Positions 1 to 6,652 of a DNA stretch of 9,633 nt are shown here, one piece after another. Origin of the DNA: Nitrospirota bacterium (GTDB lineage Bacteria > Nitrospirota > Nitrospiria > Nitrospirales > UBA8639). Made by a program: the position numbers and the translations under genes. The stretch covers positions 1 through 9,633 of the forward strand of contig JAOUQB010000060.1 of NCBI GenBank assembly GCA_029879555.1. Direction: 5' to 3'. Position 1 is the stretch's first letter, and each line of letters opens with the position of its first letter. The notes below the pieces were generated by a model. That model saw only the letters and a program-made list of their open reading frames with translations. It was not told the origin of the DNA and did not search any database.

Positions 1-1
1 T

Positions 2-562
2 GTGGTCGCGCTGACGAATAATTTTCGTGAAGAAGTCTTGGAGAAAAAAGGCGATAGCGTGAAAATGTTGGAAAAACTTCGAGGCAAACAAACGGATGTC
101 GATCGAATTCTCGCGGACAAAGCTGAAAAAGGGATGGGATTGCTCAAGTCCCAACGTATTCCATTAGAACGGCCTTCGGCTGAAACGATTCATGACGTGT
201 ATGAAACAGTTCGTGCGTTACACCTCAAAGGGCATGGCTGGCATATGTGGGAGCAAGATTCGGAAAAGGGGGCTACCATTGTTCCGGGAACCAGTATGCG
301 GAAATATGTGAAGAGCTGGGTGACGGAATGGGATTTCCTCCGTCTCTATCCTGGGGAAGATTGTGAAATTGAGACGACCTCCTGGAAACCCACGTACGAG
401 GAACCTCAAGATAGGGCAGCAACCTCTGCAATGACCACCCATCCCTCTGAATCTCCTGAAAAGGAGCCTCAGGAATCCAGGGTCACTTCTGAAGAACGAG
501 CTGAATTAGTGGGCCTCACGCGTCCGGTGACTCCTGAACCGGTGGGTCCCTCAACTTCGTAG
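2..562 (+). CDS. Hypothetical protein, probably cut by the left window edge
   Basis: I do not recognise this gene. The frame is open to the edge of the window. A GTG at position 2 could be a start, but any ribosome binding site would lie outside, so the protein is probably 5'-truncated. The visible 186 residues have three parts. Residues about 5-60 are highly charged and likely helical, rich in Lys and Glu. Residues about 60-125 look like a small globular domain with several Trp (in HGWHMWEQD, SWVTEWDF and TSWKP). The tail from about 130 is rich in Pro, Ser, Thr and Glu and is probably disordered. There is no signal peptide or membrane segment in the visible part. Codon use looks like that of the neighbours, and the gene ends about 180 bases before the next one. 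Function is unknown; the call that it is coding is fairly firm from its length and composition. Confidence 0.7.
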   Translation: MVALTNNFREEVLEKKGDSVKMLEKLRGKQTDVDRILADKAEKGMGLLKSQRIPLERPSAETIHDVYETVRALHLKGHGWHMWEQDSEKGATIVPGTSMRKYVKSWVTEWDFLRLYPGEDCEIETTSWKPTYEEPQDRAATSAMTTHPSESPEKEPQESRVTSEERAELVGLTRPVTPEPVGPSTS

Positions 563-570
563 ATTGAAGG

Positions 571-597
571 GGTTTGGTGCCAAAGCCTCTTTCTGTG
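571..597 (+). terminator. Weak candidate terminator after the first gene
   Basis: About eight bases after the stop codon at 560-562, GGTTTG (571-576) can pair with CAAAGCC (581-587), leaving one bulged G at 585 and a GTGC loop. A pyrimidine-rich TCTTTCT follows. The stem is short and the T tract is interrupted, so this is only a plausible terminator. The rest of the gap to 740 shows no clear promoter, repeat or ORF. Confidence 0.25.
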
Positions 598-740
598 CTA
601 GGATTCCTTAAACATATCGGGTCGTAATTCTCAATCTGTCTAGCCCAGACTTACCCTAACCGGATTTATCTCATCTCCCTGATCATTCCTTTCTTCACGT
701 TAAGGCCTTCCGGTCTTTGATGCCAGGTCTGTGATCTATC

Positions 741-2081
741 GTGTCACTATCGACTCCTTCCCCTCTCTCGATCATTTTTCGTATGTGGTGGCCACTTGCG
801 GGCAGTTGGCTCTTGATGGGTTTGGAGTTGCTACTCGTGGCGGCGACGGTTTCTCGTCTGGCACATCCGGAAATACATCTTGCGGCCTATGGAGGGGTCG
901 TTTTTCCCCTCTCCTTGTTCATCGAAGCCCCGATCATCATGATATTGGTGGCGTCCACGGCTTTGTGTAAAGATGCTGCCGCCTACCGTTTAATGCGAAA
1001 TTTTATTGTGACGTTGGGCGGGGGACTGACCCTACTGCACATGCTTCTGGCCTTTTCCCCTTTCTATGATGTGGTTGTGAAATCGTTGTTGGGAGCACCT
1101 GCCAGTATTTGGAGCCCTGCCCAAATGGGTCTGCAAATGATGACTCCCTGGACGATGTCGATCGCCATTAGACGGTTCTTTCAGGGGATGGTCATACGGG
1201 CTGGGCGAACCAGATTGGTTGGATTGGGCACCTTAATCCGTTTAGGCGTGAGCGCTTCAGTGTTGTTGTGGGGATTCGCTATGCAAACCATTCCTGGCGT
1301 ACTGGTCGCGACAATGGCGCTTTCAGCCGGTGTTATCTTTGAAGCGATTTTTATGTTCGGGTGTACCCGCCCCATTGTGAGAGAGCTCCGCCAACGTGCT
1401 GTTGAGCCAGGGGATCCGTTGACCCTCCAGCGCCTGTGCCTCTTCTATTGGCCCTTAGCGCTCACGCCTCTGGTGATGTTGGCTACGTTGTCTGTGGGGA
1501 GTGCGGCGATCAGCCGTATGCCGCGAGCTTTGGAATCGTTAGCGGTGTGGCCGGTGTTAGGGGGCCTCACGTTTATATTCCGAAGTGTGGGCATTGCTAT
1601 TCAGGAGGTTGTCGTAACATTTTCCGATCGACCAGACTATCAACGACCTTTACAGCGCTTTGTGTGGTTGGTGGCCTTGGGCGCGAGTGGGACGCTATTC
1701 GTCATTGCTGCCACTCCATTATCCACGCTGTGGTTCGAATCGGTGGCCGCATTGAATTCTGAACTTTCCAGTCTCGCCCATACGGCTCTGTGGATGGCTG
1801 TTATTCTCCCCGCGCTGAGTCCCTGGGAAAGTTATTTCCAGGGGAAATTGGTCTCTCGCGGTGCCACGACTCTTGTCACCCAGGCGGTCAGCCTGTATTT
1901 ACTCGGGAGTTCAAGTATTTTGGCTTTGGGGGTGTTTTACGGAAAGTTTTTGGGCTTGTACGTAGGAGTGGCGGCAACGTTGACGGGGATCAGTGTTCAA
2001 TTATGGTGGCTTTGGAAGCACAGTCACAACAGGCAGGACGTTCCAAATATGATGGGGACGACTTCTTTACCTCTCCGATAA
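741..2081 (+). CDS. MATE/ANKH-like polytopic membrane transporter
   Basis: This encodes a 446-residue inner-membrane protein with about 12 hydrophobic segments (roughly residues 15-40, 48-70, 85-108, 122-140, 158-180, 183-206, 230-255, 262-285, 302-325, 335-356, 375-400 and 402-425). That number and length fit the MATE/MOP flippase superfamily. By memory of the sequences, several segments resemble animal ANKH, an exporter of ATP and citrate: LHMLLAFSPFYDVVVKSLL near residue 100, the RRFFQGMVIRAGRTRLVG stretch near 145, and FYWPLAL near 235, which starts the second half. The GTG at 741 is the first start after an in-frame stop at 732-734 and has only a weak AGG 13 bases upstream. The ATG at 783 (residue 15) is an equally possible start and sits directly before the first membrane segment. 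Substrate is unknown. A generic polysaccharide or drug exporter of the same superfamily is the alternative. Confidence 0.75.
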   Translation: MSLSTPSPLSIIFRMWWPLAGSWLLMGLELLLVAATVSRLAHPEIHLAAYGGVVFPLSLFIEAPIIMILVASTALCKDAAAYRLMRNFIVTLGGGLTLLHMLLAFSPFYDVVVKSLLGAPASIWSPAQMGLQMMTPWTMSIAIRRFFQGMVIRAGRTRLVGLGTLIRLGVSASVLLWGFAMQTIPGVLVATMALSAGVIFEAIFMFGCTRPIVRELRQRAVEPGDPLTLQRLCLFYWPLALTPLVMLATLSVGSAAISRMPRALESLAVWPVLGGLTFIFRSVGIAIQEVVVTFSDRPDYQRPLQRFVWLVALGASGTLFVIAATPLSTLWFESVAALNSELSSLAHTALWMAVILPALSPWESYFQGKLVSRGATTLVTQAVSLYLLGSSSILALGVFYGKFLGLYVGVAATLTGISVQLWWLWKHSHNRQDVPNMMGTTSLPLR

Positions 2082-2130
2082 TATTCGGGGGAACAAGGAG
2101 GGTTGTAAGGAATCGATACCAACATTGCTT

Positions 2131-2262
2131 ATGCCTATTTTGCAGGATATGGCCTTCACGTTGAATGGAATTTCATGCAGGAAGCTGATGAGGTCAATCG
2201 AGATGATGAATAGTAACTGGTTGAATATATGGGAAAAATTTGACAAAGCTCAGGATGAATAA
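2131..2262 (+). CDS. Possible 43-residue small protein
   Basis: A short ORF runs from an ATG at 2131 to a TAA at 2260-2262, in the gap between the transporter and the receiver gene. The peptide begins MPILQDMAFTLNG and ends WEKFDKAQDE, with a Met-rich middle. The reading frame is open further upstream to 2053, inside the end of the transporter. A strong Shine-Dalgarno-like AAGGAGGG (2095-2102) lies too far upstream (28 bases) to serve this ATG; a weaker AAGGAA is at 2107-2112. Nothing in it resembles a known family. It may be a chance ORF, or a remnant of a decayed gene. Confidence 0.2.
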   Translation: MPILQDMAFTLNGISCRKLMRSIEMMNSNWLNIWEKFDKAQDE

Positions 2263-2295
2263 AGAAGGAACGGTCTTTGCTTTTCTTCAACGGCC

Positions 2296-2670
2296 ATGAA
2301 TAAAATTTTGATTATTGAAGACGATGAGCAGGTTCGAGGTTCTGTCTCGCTCTCCTTAGAGTCGGCAGGATACGAAGTGATGGAAGCGGCCACGTGTCAG
2401 GAAGGTTTGAAAAGTCACAAACACTTTGCTCCGTCCGTCATCATTTCTGATGCGGTATCTTTAGAAAACGAAGAAGGAGAAATTCTTCGTCGTTTGTGTC
2501 AGGAGTCTGCGCACCTCCCTCTCATTACCCTCATGGGGACCTTGTCAGATTCTGAGTTGGGTTCCTCTTCGATGGCGCCATCTCCTCATTTTGTGTCTTC
2601 CTTCACCTTACACAAACCATTTACCCTCGATGAATTGCTGGAAGTGGTTGAAGGTGCTCTGGTTCGTTGA
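2296..2670 (+). CDS. Stand-alone response-regulator receiver protein, degenerate
   Basis: This is a 124-residue single-domain CheY-like protein with no output domain, presumably cytoplasmic and phosphorylated by, or docking to, a histidine kinase encoded elsewhere. The N-terminus KILIIEDDE gives the acidic Mg-binding pair (D9, D10). D52 in VIISDAV is the expected phosphoacceptor. K107 in LHKPFT is the conserved lysine. Two usual features are missing: the Thr/Ser of the switch position after beta-4 is a Met (M80 in PLITLMG), and the Pro a few residues after the phosphoacceptor is absent. Signalling by phosphorylation may therefore be altered. ATG 2296 is the only start after a stop at 2260-2262, and it has no good ribosome binding site (an AAGGAA is about 25 bases away). 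No kinase gene is adjacent. Confidence 0.85.
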   Translation: MNKILIIEDDEQVRGSVSLSLESAGYEVMEAATCQEGLKSHKHFAPSVIISDAVSLENEEGEILRRLCQESAHLPLITLMGTLSDSELGSSSMAPSPHFVSSFTLHKPFTLDELLEVVEGALVR

Positions 2671-2779
2671 AATCTCCCTAGGGTAGCTCTGCTATTCCCG
2701 TCCGGCCGTTCCTGTCTCGTTTCTTTTCCCATCACGCACATTCTCTGACTGAGCTTTGTGTGAGACGTGCGTTTCCGCG

Positions 2780-3247
2780 TTAATCGCTGGGAGGTTCGAA
2801 ATGGCCGGGAGGCCGGGTGCCCCAAGGAAGAGTCGTGGCACGGATTTGTTTGGATAAGCTCTGAAGGTTGACCTGTGCCGCACGAATAAGTTTGGGGTCC
2901 CCATGATGGACGAGTTTCGTCAGTAAAACAAACAGCTCAGGATGTTCGTGCCGAACTTGAATCATGCGTTCAAACATAGGATCGACACCATGAGCCTTTG
3001 GGAGTTCAGGTTCATCCTCATCCGCATCGTTCCATAATTTTTGGATAACCTCCGGGTCGTGGTGAAGCCAGGAGGTGGGAATTGTCAGTGCGTGGGCAAT
3101 GGTTTCAAGCAGGGAAAGCGAAGGATCAAGACTTCCATTGTGAATGGACTGTAAGCTAGCGACCTCGATACCCGTTTGAACAGAGATTTGAGCCAATGAA
3201 ACCTGACGATACCGACACCATTGTTGAAGATATAGGCCTTGTTTCAT
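2780..3247 (-). CDS. XRE-family helix-turn-helix transcriptional regulator
   Basis: This is a DNA-binding protein of 155 residues from the start chosen here, or 188 from an upstream ATG at 3346. Near its N-terminus it has a Cro/C1-type helix-turn-helix: YRQVSLAQISVQTGIE, the recognition segment VASLQSIHNG, then LDPSLSLLETIAHALTIPTSWL, the typical closing helices of the XRE fold. The C-terminal half has a charged Asp/Glu-rich linker and a helix-rich region (FERMIQVRHEHPELFVLL) that may be a dimerisation or ligand-binding part, with a Pro-rich end. I prefer the inner ATG at 3247 because the longer form would overlap the start codon of the divergent gene, and because a promoter-like pair sits just upstream of 3247. 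Neither start has a clear ribosome binding site. It may control itself and the divergent TIGR03790-family gene. The gene converges with the receiver gene across about 110 bases. Confidence 0.85.
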   Translation of the reverse strand: MKQGLYLQQWCRYRQVSLAQISVQTGIEVASLQSIHNGSLDPSLSLLETIAHALTIPTSWLHHDPEVIQKLWNDADEDEPELPKAHGVDPMFERMIQVRHEHPELFVLLTKLVHHGDPKLIRAAQVNLQSLSKQIRATTLPWGTRPPGHFEPPSD

Positions 3248-3253
3248 CAGCCG

Positions 3254-3282
3254 ATCATAGCCAACTGTTTTGACCAAGTCTA
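3254..3282 (-). promoter_or_regulatory. Candidate promoter for the XRE regulator
   Basis: Read on the minus strand, TAGACT (3282-3277) and TATGAT (3259-3254) are spaced by 17 bases, matching 4/6 and 5/6 of the sigma-70 consensus. The -10 box ends six bases before the ATG at 3247, so transcription would begin at or next to the start codon, giving a leaderless message. This agrees with the lack of a ribosome binding site. It is a consensus match by eye only. Confidence 0.3.
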
Positions 3283-3344
3283 CCGTCGGCTCCTCTCCCA
3301 GATTTCTTTGGACGGCACCATTCTTGATTCGGTACAGTGGCGTC

Positions 3345-5117
3345 ATGACTCGCTTCTGGCTTCAGTCGTTCCTAGTTTTTGCGTGGATGGGGATCGTGTT
3401 TCCTTATCCCGTCGCCGCTTTTGTGTCGCCTGATCAGGTCCTTGTCCTCGTGAATTCGAAAATTTCTGAAAGCCGGGATTTGGCAACCTATTATATGGAG
3501 CGTCGGGGGATTCCAGGGGACAATCGAGTCGATCTCGATCTGCCGATGACAGATACCATTAGTCGGAATGCGTATGAACAGGCAGTGCTCAATCCGATCA
3601 CAGACCGACTCCAAAAAAACGGGTTGGCCAATCGCATCAAAGTTCTGGTGACGATGTATGGCATACCGTTACGCGTCCAGGGTCCACAACCGACCTCCCA
3701 AGAAGAAGAATGGGTAGCCGATGCCAGGGGATGGCGTCAATCAGCCATTGGTCTTCTCCGAGAACAAGAGGAACTCCTCGTCCAACAGGTATCGAGCCTA
3801 TCTCAAGACCCACCTCTTCTTGATTCCGCGATCATCCCGCCAGCAGAAACCGGAAAGGATATATCCTCGTCGCAGGTTCAGGCATGGAGACAGAAGTTCA
3901 CGAACCTTCTCCAAGCACGGGTAGAGAAAATAGAACGCAACGCTTCAGTCGAGGAAAAGGATGCATTAATGGCGGCACATGCGAAAATCATCCACCGGGT
4001 GTTTGGAAAAGTTGGGACATCGACGTCTATTAACGGTATCCCGCCTCTATCAAAAGAACAACAGCGAGAGAAAGTCGCGGTTCAACAGATGTTGGGGAGG
4101 CTCATGCAGCAACCGTCGTCTGCGACTCGGACGCATGCCTATGAACTGGTGCAGACCGCTTTTGGCTTGTGGGGTGTCTTGAGTCTTTCTCAGTGGGAGA
4201 TGGAACGCTATCGGCAGGTGGATGGTAGCGCCAGTTTAGATAGTGAGCTCAGCTTTCTGTGGTGGGAACCCGGAACCTATCCCTTAGCCGGAAGGCTTCC
4301 CAATCCATTTTATCTTGGTTACGCCGGGACGGTTAGCGATTGGCCGTTACCACTTCTGATGGTGAGTCGAATTGATGCGCCGATAGTGGCACAGGCGAAG
4401 AAGATGATTGATCAGGCGATAAGCACTGAATCTGAAGGACTGGTAGGAAATGTGTACGTCGATGCGCGGGGGATGAAAAAAGGGCCACCGTTATCCTATG
4501 GGTATTACGATGCGGATTTGCAGGATTTTGCCACCAAATTCCAAAGTGGGTCGGGCTATCCGGTGACGTTAGAAAATACCGAAGAACGATTCACGTCACC
4601 CGGCCAAGCACCGAATGTGGCTATGTATGTTGGGTGGTATCGGCTGCGGCATTATGAAGATGCCTTTACATTTAATCCTGGTGCTATTGGCTATCATATT
4701 GCGTCAGGGGAGGCCGTTTCTATTCATAATCCGAAAGAGCTGGGGTGGTGCAAGAATGCTTTGGAACGGGGAATTACCGTGACATTGGGACCGGTGGGAG
4801 AACCGTATTTGGATGCATTCCCTTTGCCCACAGAATTTTTTGGCCTTTTGTACTCGGGAAAGTATTCCCTGGTGGAAGCCTATTATCTTTCGACACGATA
4901 CCTGAGTTGGAAGATGGTCCTCTTTGGCGATCCTTTGTATCGCCCCTGGTATAAGGCCGATGCTGAGCAGCAACAAGCCGCCCAGGTACTATTCGATCAT
5001 CGTCCGTATCCGGTTTCACCAGCCCAAGTGGTGTTTCCTGCACTGGGAACGGCATCAGATCAGTCCACATTTCCTGGGAAATACGAGGCTTTTGACGCCA
5101 GGATACTGGGCCCATGA
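3345..5117 (+). CDS. TIGR03790-family secreted protein with a large insertion
   Basis: This is a 590-residue exported protein of unknown function. The start at ATG 3345 gives a Sec signal peptide (MTRF, hydrophobic core to about residue 20, likely cut after PVAA at about 25); a TTG at 3270 would add 25 residues that spoil it. Family-typical segments are visible in order: VLVLVNSKISESRDLATYYM (32-51) followed by RGIP, KVLVTMYGIPLRV (99-111), LDSELSFLWW (298-307), PLLMVSRIDAP (336-346), GLVGNVYVDARG (365-376), GAIGYHIASG (446-455), TLGPVGEPYLD (480-490) and SWKMVLFGDPLYRPW (521-535). Between YGIPLRV and DSEL lies an insertion of about 175 residues (about 119-295), rich in Gln, Glu and Lys and likely helical; as I recall the family, this gap is usually much shorter. 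The family is known for occurring in species that carry exosortase. No PEP-CTERM-like C-terminal anchor is seen. The gene is divergent from the XRE regulator. Confidence 0.88.
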   Translation: MTRFWLQSFLVFAWMGIVFPYPVAAFVSPDQVLVLVNSKISESRDLATYYMERRGIPGDNRVDLDLPMTDTISRNAYEQAVLNPITDRLQKNGLANRIKVLVTMYGIPLRVQGPQPTSQEEEWVADARGWRQSAIGLLREQEELLVQQVSSLSQDPPLLDSAIIPPAETGKDISSSQVQAWRQKFTNLLQARVEKIERNASVEEKDALMAAHAKIIHRVFGKVGTSTSINGIPPLSKEQQREKVAVQQMLGRLMQQPSSATRTHAYELVQTAFGLWGVLSLSQWEMERYRQVDGSASLDSELSFLWWEPGTYPLAGRLPNPFYLGYAGTVSDWPLPLLMVSRIDAPIVAQAKKMIDQAISTESEGLVGNVYVDARGMKKGPPLSYGYYDADLQDFATKFQSGSGYPVTLENTEERFTSPGQAPNVAMYVGWYRLRHYEDAFTFNPGAIGYHIASGEAVSIHNPKELGWCKNALERGITVTLGPVGEPYLDAFPLPTEFFGLLYSGKYSLVEAYYLSTRYLSWKMVLFGDPLYRPWYKADAEQQQAAQVLFDHRPYPVSPAQVVFPALGTASDQSTFPGKYEAFDARILGP

Positions 5118-5152
5118 GAGGTCATTATGGTTCAGGAGTGCGGCTATGCAGA

Positions 5153-5166
5153 AAGGAAGGGGGGTG
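5153..5166 (+). promoter_or_regulatory. Extended Shine-Dalgarno site for ogt
   Basis: The stretch AAGGAAGGGGGGTGATCG just before the tandem ATGs at 5171 and 5174 contains GGGGTGATC, which closely follows the full anti-Shine-Dalgarno complement AAGGAGGTGATC. It settles the start of the alkyltransferase gene and suggests strong translation. Most other genes in this window have weak or no such site. Confidence 0.7.
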
Positions 5167-5170
5167 ATCG

Positions 5171-5656
5171 ATGATGAAACCCTATGCCTATTGGATTTTG
5201 CCAAGTCCAGTGGGTGACCTGTTACTGGTGAATGATGGGGAAGGTCTGTGTCGCCTGCAATTTCAAGATGGTGCACATCCTAACACCATTGACCCGCAAT
5301 GGAAAAAGCAGCGCAATCCGTTTACGGCGGTGGTGAAAGAACTTGAAGCATATTTTGCTGGACAGTTGCGGCGTTTTACCATTCCTGTATCGTTGAATGG
5401 GACGGTCTTCCAGCGTGCAGTGTGGAGGGCGCTCCAAACGATTCCCTATGGGAAAACGGTCTCGTATGGAGCCATCTCAAAAAAAATTGGTAATCCCAAC
5501 GCCTCTCGGGCGGTTGGAGCCGCAAATGGCCAGAACCCCGTGTCGATTATTGTGCCCTGCCATCGGGTTATTGGGTCAACGGGAAAACTGGTTGGCTATG
5601 GCGGCGGGCTGTCTATCAAAACGGCATTGTTGGAATTAGAGCAGGGCAGGCGCTAA
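5171..5656 (+). CDS. ogt: Methylated-DNA-[protein]-cysteine S-methyltransferase
   Basis: This is the suicide DNA-repair enzyme that moves the alkyl group from O6-alkylguanine (and O4-alkylthymine) to its own cysteine. The 161-residue protein has the usual Ogt length. The N-terminal beta domain (about 1-70) includes SPVGDLLLVNDGEGLCRLQF. The catalytic domain has VWRALQTIPYGKTVSYGAIS (84-103), ASRAVGAANGQNPV (111-124) and IIVPCHRV (127-133). C130 is the alkyl acceptor with H131, and N122 and E157 complete the Cys-His-Glu-Asn network known from human MGMT. R113 matches the arginine finger. All key residues are present. Start is ATG 5171 or the next codon, 5174, with a strong ribosome binding site. 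It lies 53 bases after the TIGR03790-family gene on the same strand, so it may be partly co-transcribed, and it converges with the Nudix gene across about 190 bases in which I see no feature. Confidence 0.96.
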   Translation: MMKPYAYWILPSPVGDLLLVNDGEGLCRLQFQDGAHPNTIDPQWKKQRNPFTAVVKELEAYFAGQLRRFTIPVSLNGTVFQRAVWRALQTIPYGKTVSYGAISKKIGNPNASRAVGAANGQNPVSIIVPCHRVIGSTGKLVGYGGGLSIKTALLELEQGRR

Positions 5657-5844
5657 ACAACTGACACGACCCCACTGGTATTCCCATCTTTTTAGCTCTC
5701 GCCAGAAACAATAAATGACATCACTGCTCTGCCCCGCCCTTGCGAGACCCAGTCACCTGGAAAATGGGCTCGGAGTCATTTGTGAGTTGTGTGATTTTTG
5801 GGGAAGCTTACAAAGGGTTCTGACTTGCCTGAATAAACGTAGGA

Positions 5845-6408
5845 TCAATGCAAGGGCGGTCTTTCCAATGTGGAGGCGATGGTTGAATGAGTTTCGGCGT
5901 TGCCAGTCTGGACCTCTCGGACATAGCGCTTCAAGCATTCATGGATGACAGGGAAGGCGAGAAGATCCCAAGGAATGTCTTGCAAGGCCATAAGTTTGAC
6001 ATCGAGACTCTCGGGGCCTGGTTTGAAATCGAGATTTTTGAGATGGGCCCGATAGACCACGTAGACCTGGGAGACATGAGGCAGACTAAAGATGCCCAAT
6101 AAGGCATAAATATCGACGTCGGCGTACGCTTCTTCTTGAGTTTCTCGTGCCGCCGCCTCCTCGGTGCTTTCTCCTAATTCCATGAATCCGGCTGGAAAGG
6201 TCCACAGTCCTACTCGTGGCTCAATGGCTCGTCGACAAAGAAGAATCTTGTCTTCCCATTCCGGGATGGTGCCGGCTACAATTTTCGGATTTTGGTAGTG
6301 GATTGTCTGACAGGCTGGACACACGGCTCTTAGGAGAGTTTCCCCTTCCGGTATTTTTTCCTCGACGCTGGCCCCACATGTACTGCAAAAATTGATGGTT
6401 GGAATCAT
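5845..6408 (-). CDS. Zinc-ribbon Nudix hydrolase (FAD/ADP-ribose pyrophosphatase-like)
   Basis: This is a 187-residue hydrolase expected to cleave a nucleoside diphosphate linked to another group, using Mg. An N-terminal zinc ribbon has C8, C11, C30 and C33 (FCSTCG and VCPACQ), followed by YQNPKIVAG. The Nudix box spans residues 74-96: G74, E80, R88, E89, E92 and E93 fit the GX5EX7REUXEE pattern, but the usual Gly after it is Tyr (Y95). The segments YQNPK, GLWTFPAG and FKPGPESLDVKLMALQDIPWDLLAF match what I recall of plant NUDX23, an FAD pyrophosphatase, so a flavin-related substrate is a reasonable inference; ADP-ribose or NADH are alternatives. The C-terminal 20 residues look unstructured. 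The gene stands alone on the minus strand with a plausible promoter upstream; no strong ribosome binding site is seen. Confidence 0.92.
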   Translation of the reverse strand: MIPTINFCSTCGASVEEKIPEGETLLRAVCPACQTIHYQNPKIVAGTIPEWEDKILLCRRAIEPRVGLWTFPAGFMELGESTEEAAARETQEEAYADVDIYALLGIFSLPHVSQVYVVYRAHLKNLDFKPGPESLDVKLMALQDIPWDLLAFPVIHECLKRYVREVQTGNAETHSTIASTLERPPLH

Positions 6409-6459
6409 GTGTTTCAGGTGTGTTGTCGGGAAGATGAGTTCGACGAATTCTTCTTTCCT

Positions 6460-6487
6460 ATGATACCTCGAATGATGCTAATTTCAA
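6460..6487 (-). promoter_or_regulatory. Candidate sigma-70 promoter for the Nudix gene
   Basis: On the minus strand, TTGAAA (6487-6482) and TATCAT (6465-6460) are separated by 16 bases, each matching 5/6 of the consensus. Transcription would start near 6453, leaving a leader of about 45 bases before the ATG at 6408. This is the best promoter match in the window by eye. Confidence 0.45.
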
Positions 6488-6540
6488 ATCGAGGGCTCAT
6501 TTTCATCCGTCGAGATGTCTTGCGCCACGGTCAGTTCGTT

Positions 6541-6571
6541 TTGCGAGTTGGTGATTGTGGTCCGGCATAAT
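6541..6571 (+). promoter_or_regulatory. Weak candidate promoter for ettA
   Basis: TTGCGA (6541-6546) and CATAAT (6566-6571) lie 19 bases apart in the 244-base gap between the divergent Nudix and ettA genes. The boxes match 4/6 and 5/6, but the spacing is longer than ideal. The leader to the ATG at 6653 would be about 75 bases. Apart from this and the Nudix promoter, the gap shows no other clear feature. Confidence 0.25.
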
Positions 6572-6652
6572 CCTTTGCTAAGGTTGATCTCCAATTTCTC
6601 GATCAAACACTTCCAATTTTCAATATAGACGTGAATAAAGGACGAAGCCGGT

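Noticed and set aside
731..2164. Additional plus-strand ORFs in another frame across the transporter gene (731-970, 1436-1762, 1790-2164)
   Set aside because: Their translations are rich in Gly, Cys and Arg with no coherent pattern, while the frame from 741 gives about 12 clean membrane segments.
2240..2268. Perfect TTGACA at 2240-2245 as the -35 box of the receiver gene
   Set aside because: No acceptable -10 box is found 15-19 bases downstream.
2733..2774. ACGCAC/GTGCGT inverted repeat between the convergent receiver and XRE genes as a terminator
   Set aside because: The stem is only 6 bp with a loop of about 27 bases and only three T after it; too weak to annotate.
4674..4830. Possible clan CD (caspase/gingipain-like) His/Cys dyad in the TIGR03790-family protein (H451, C469)
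   Set aside because: The sequence around H451 and C469 does not fit the His-Gly and Ala-Cys motifs of that clan, so I make no protease claim.
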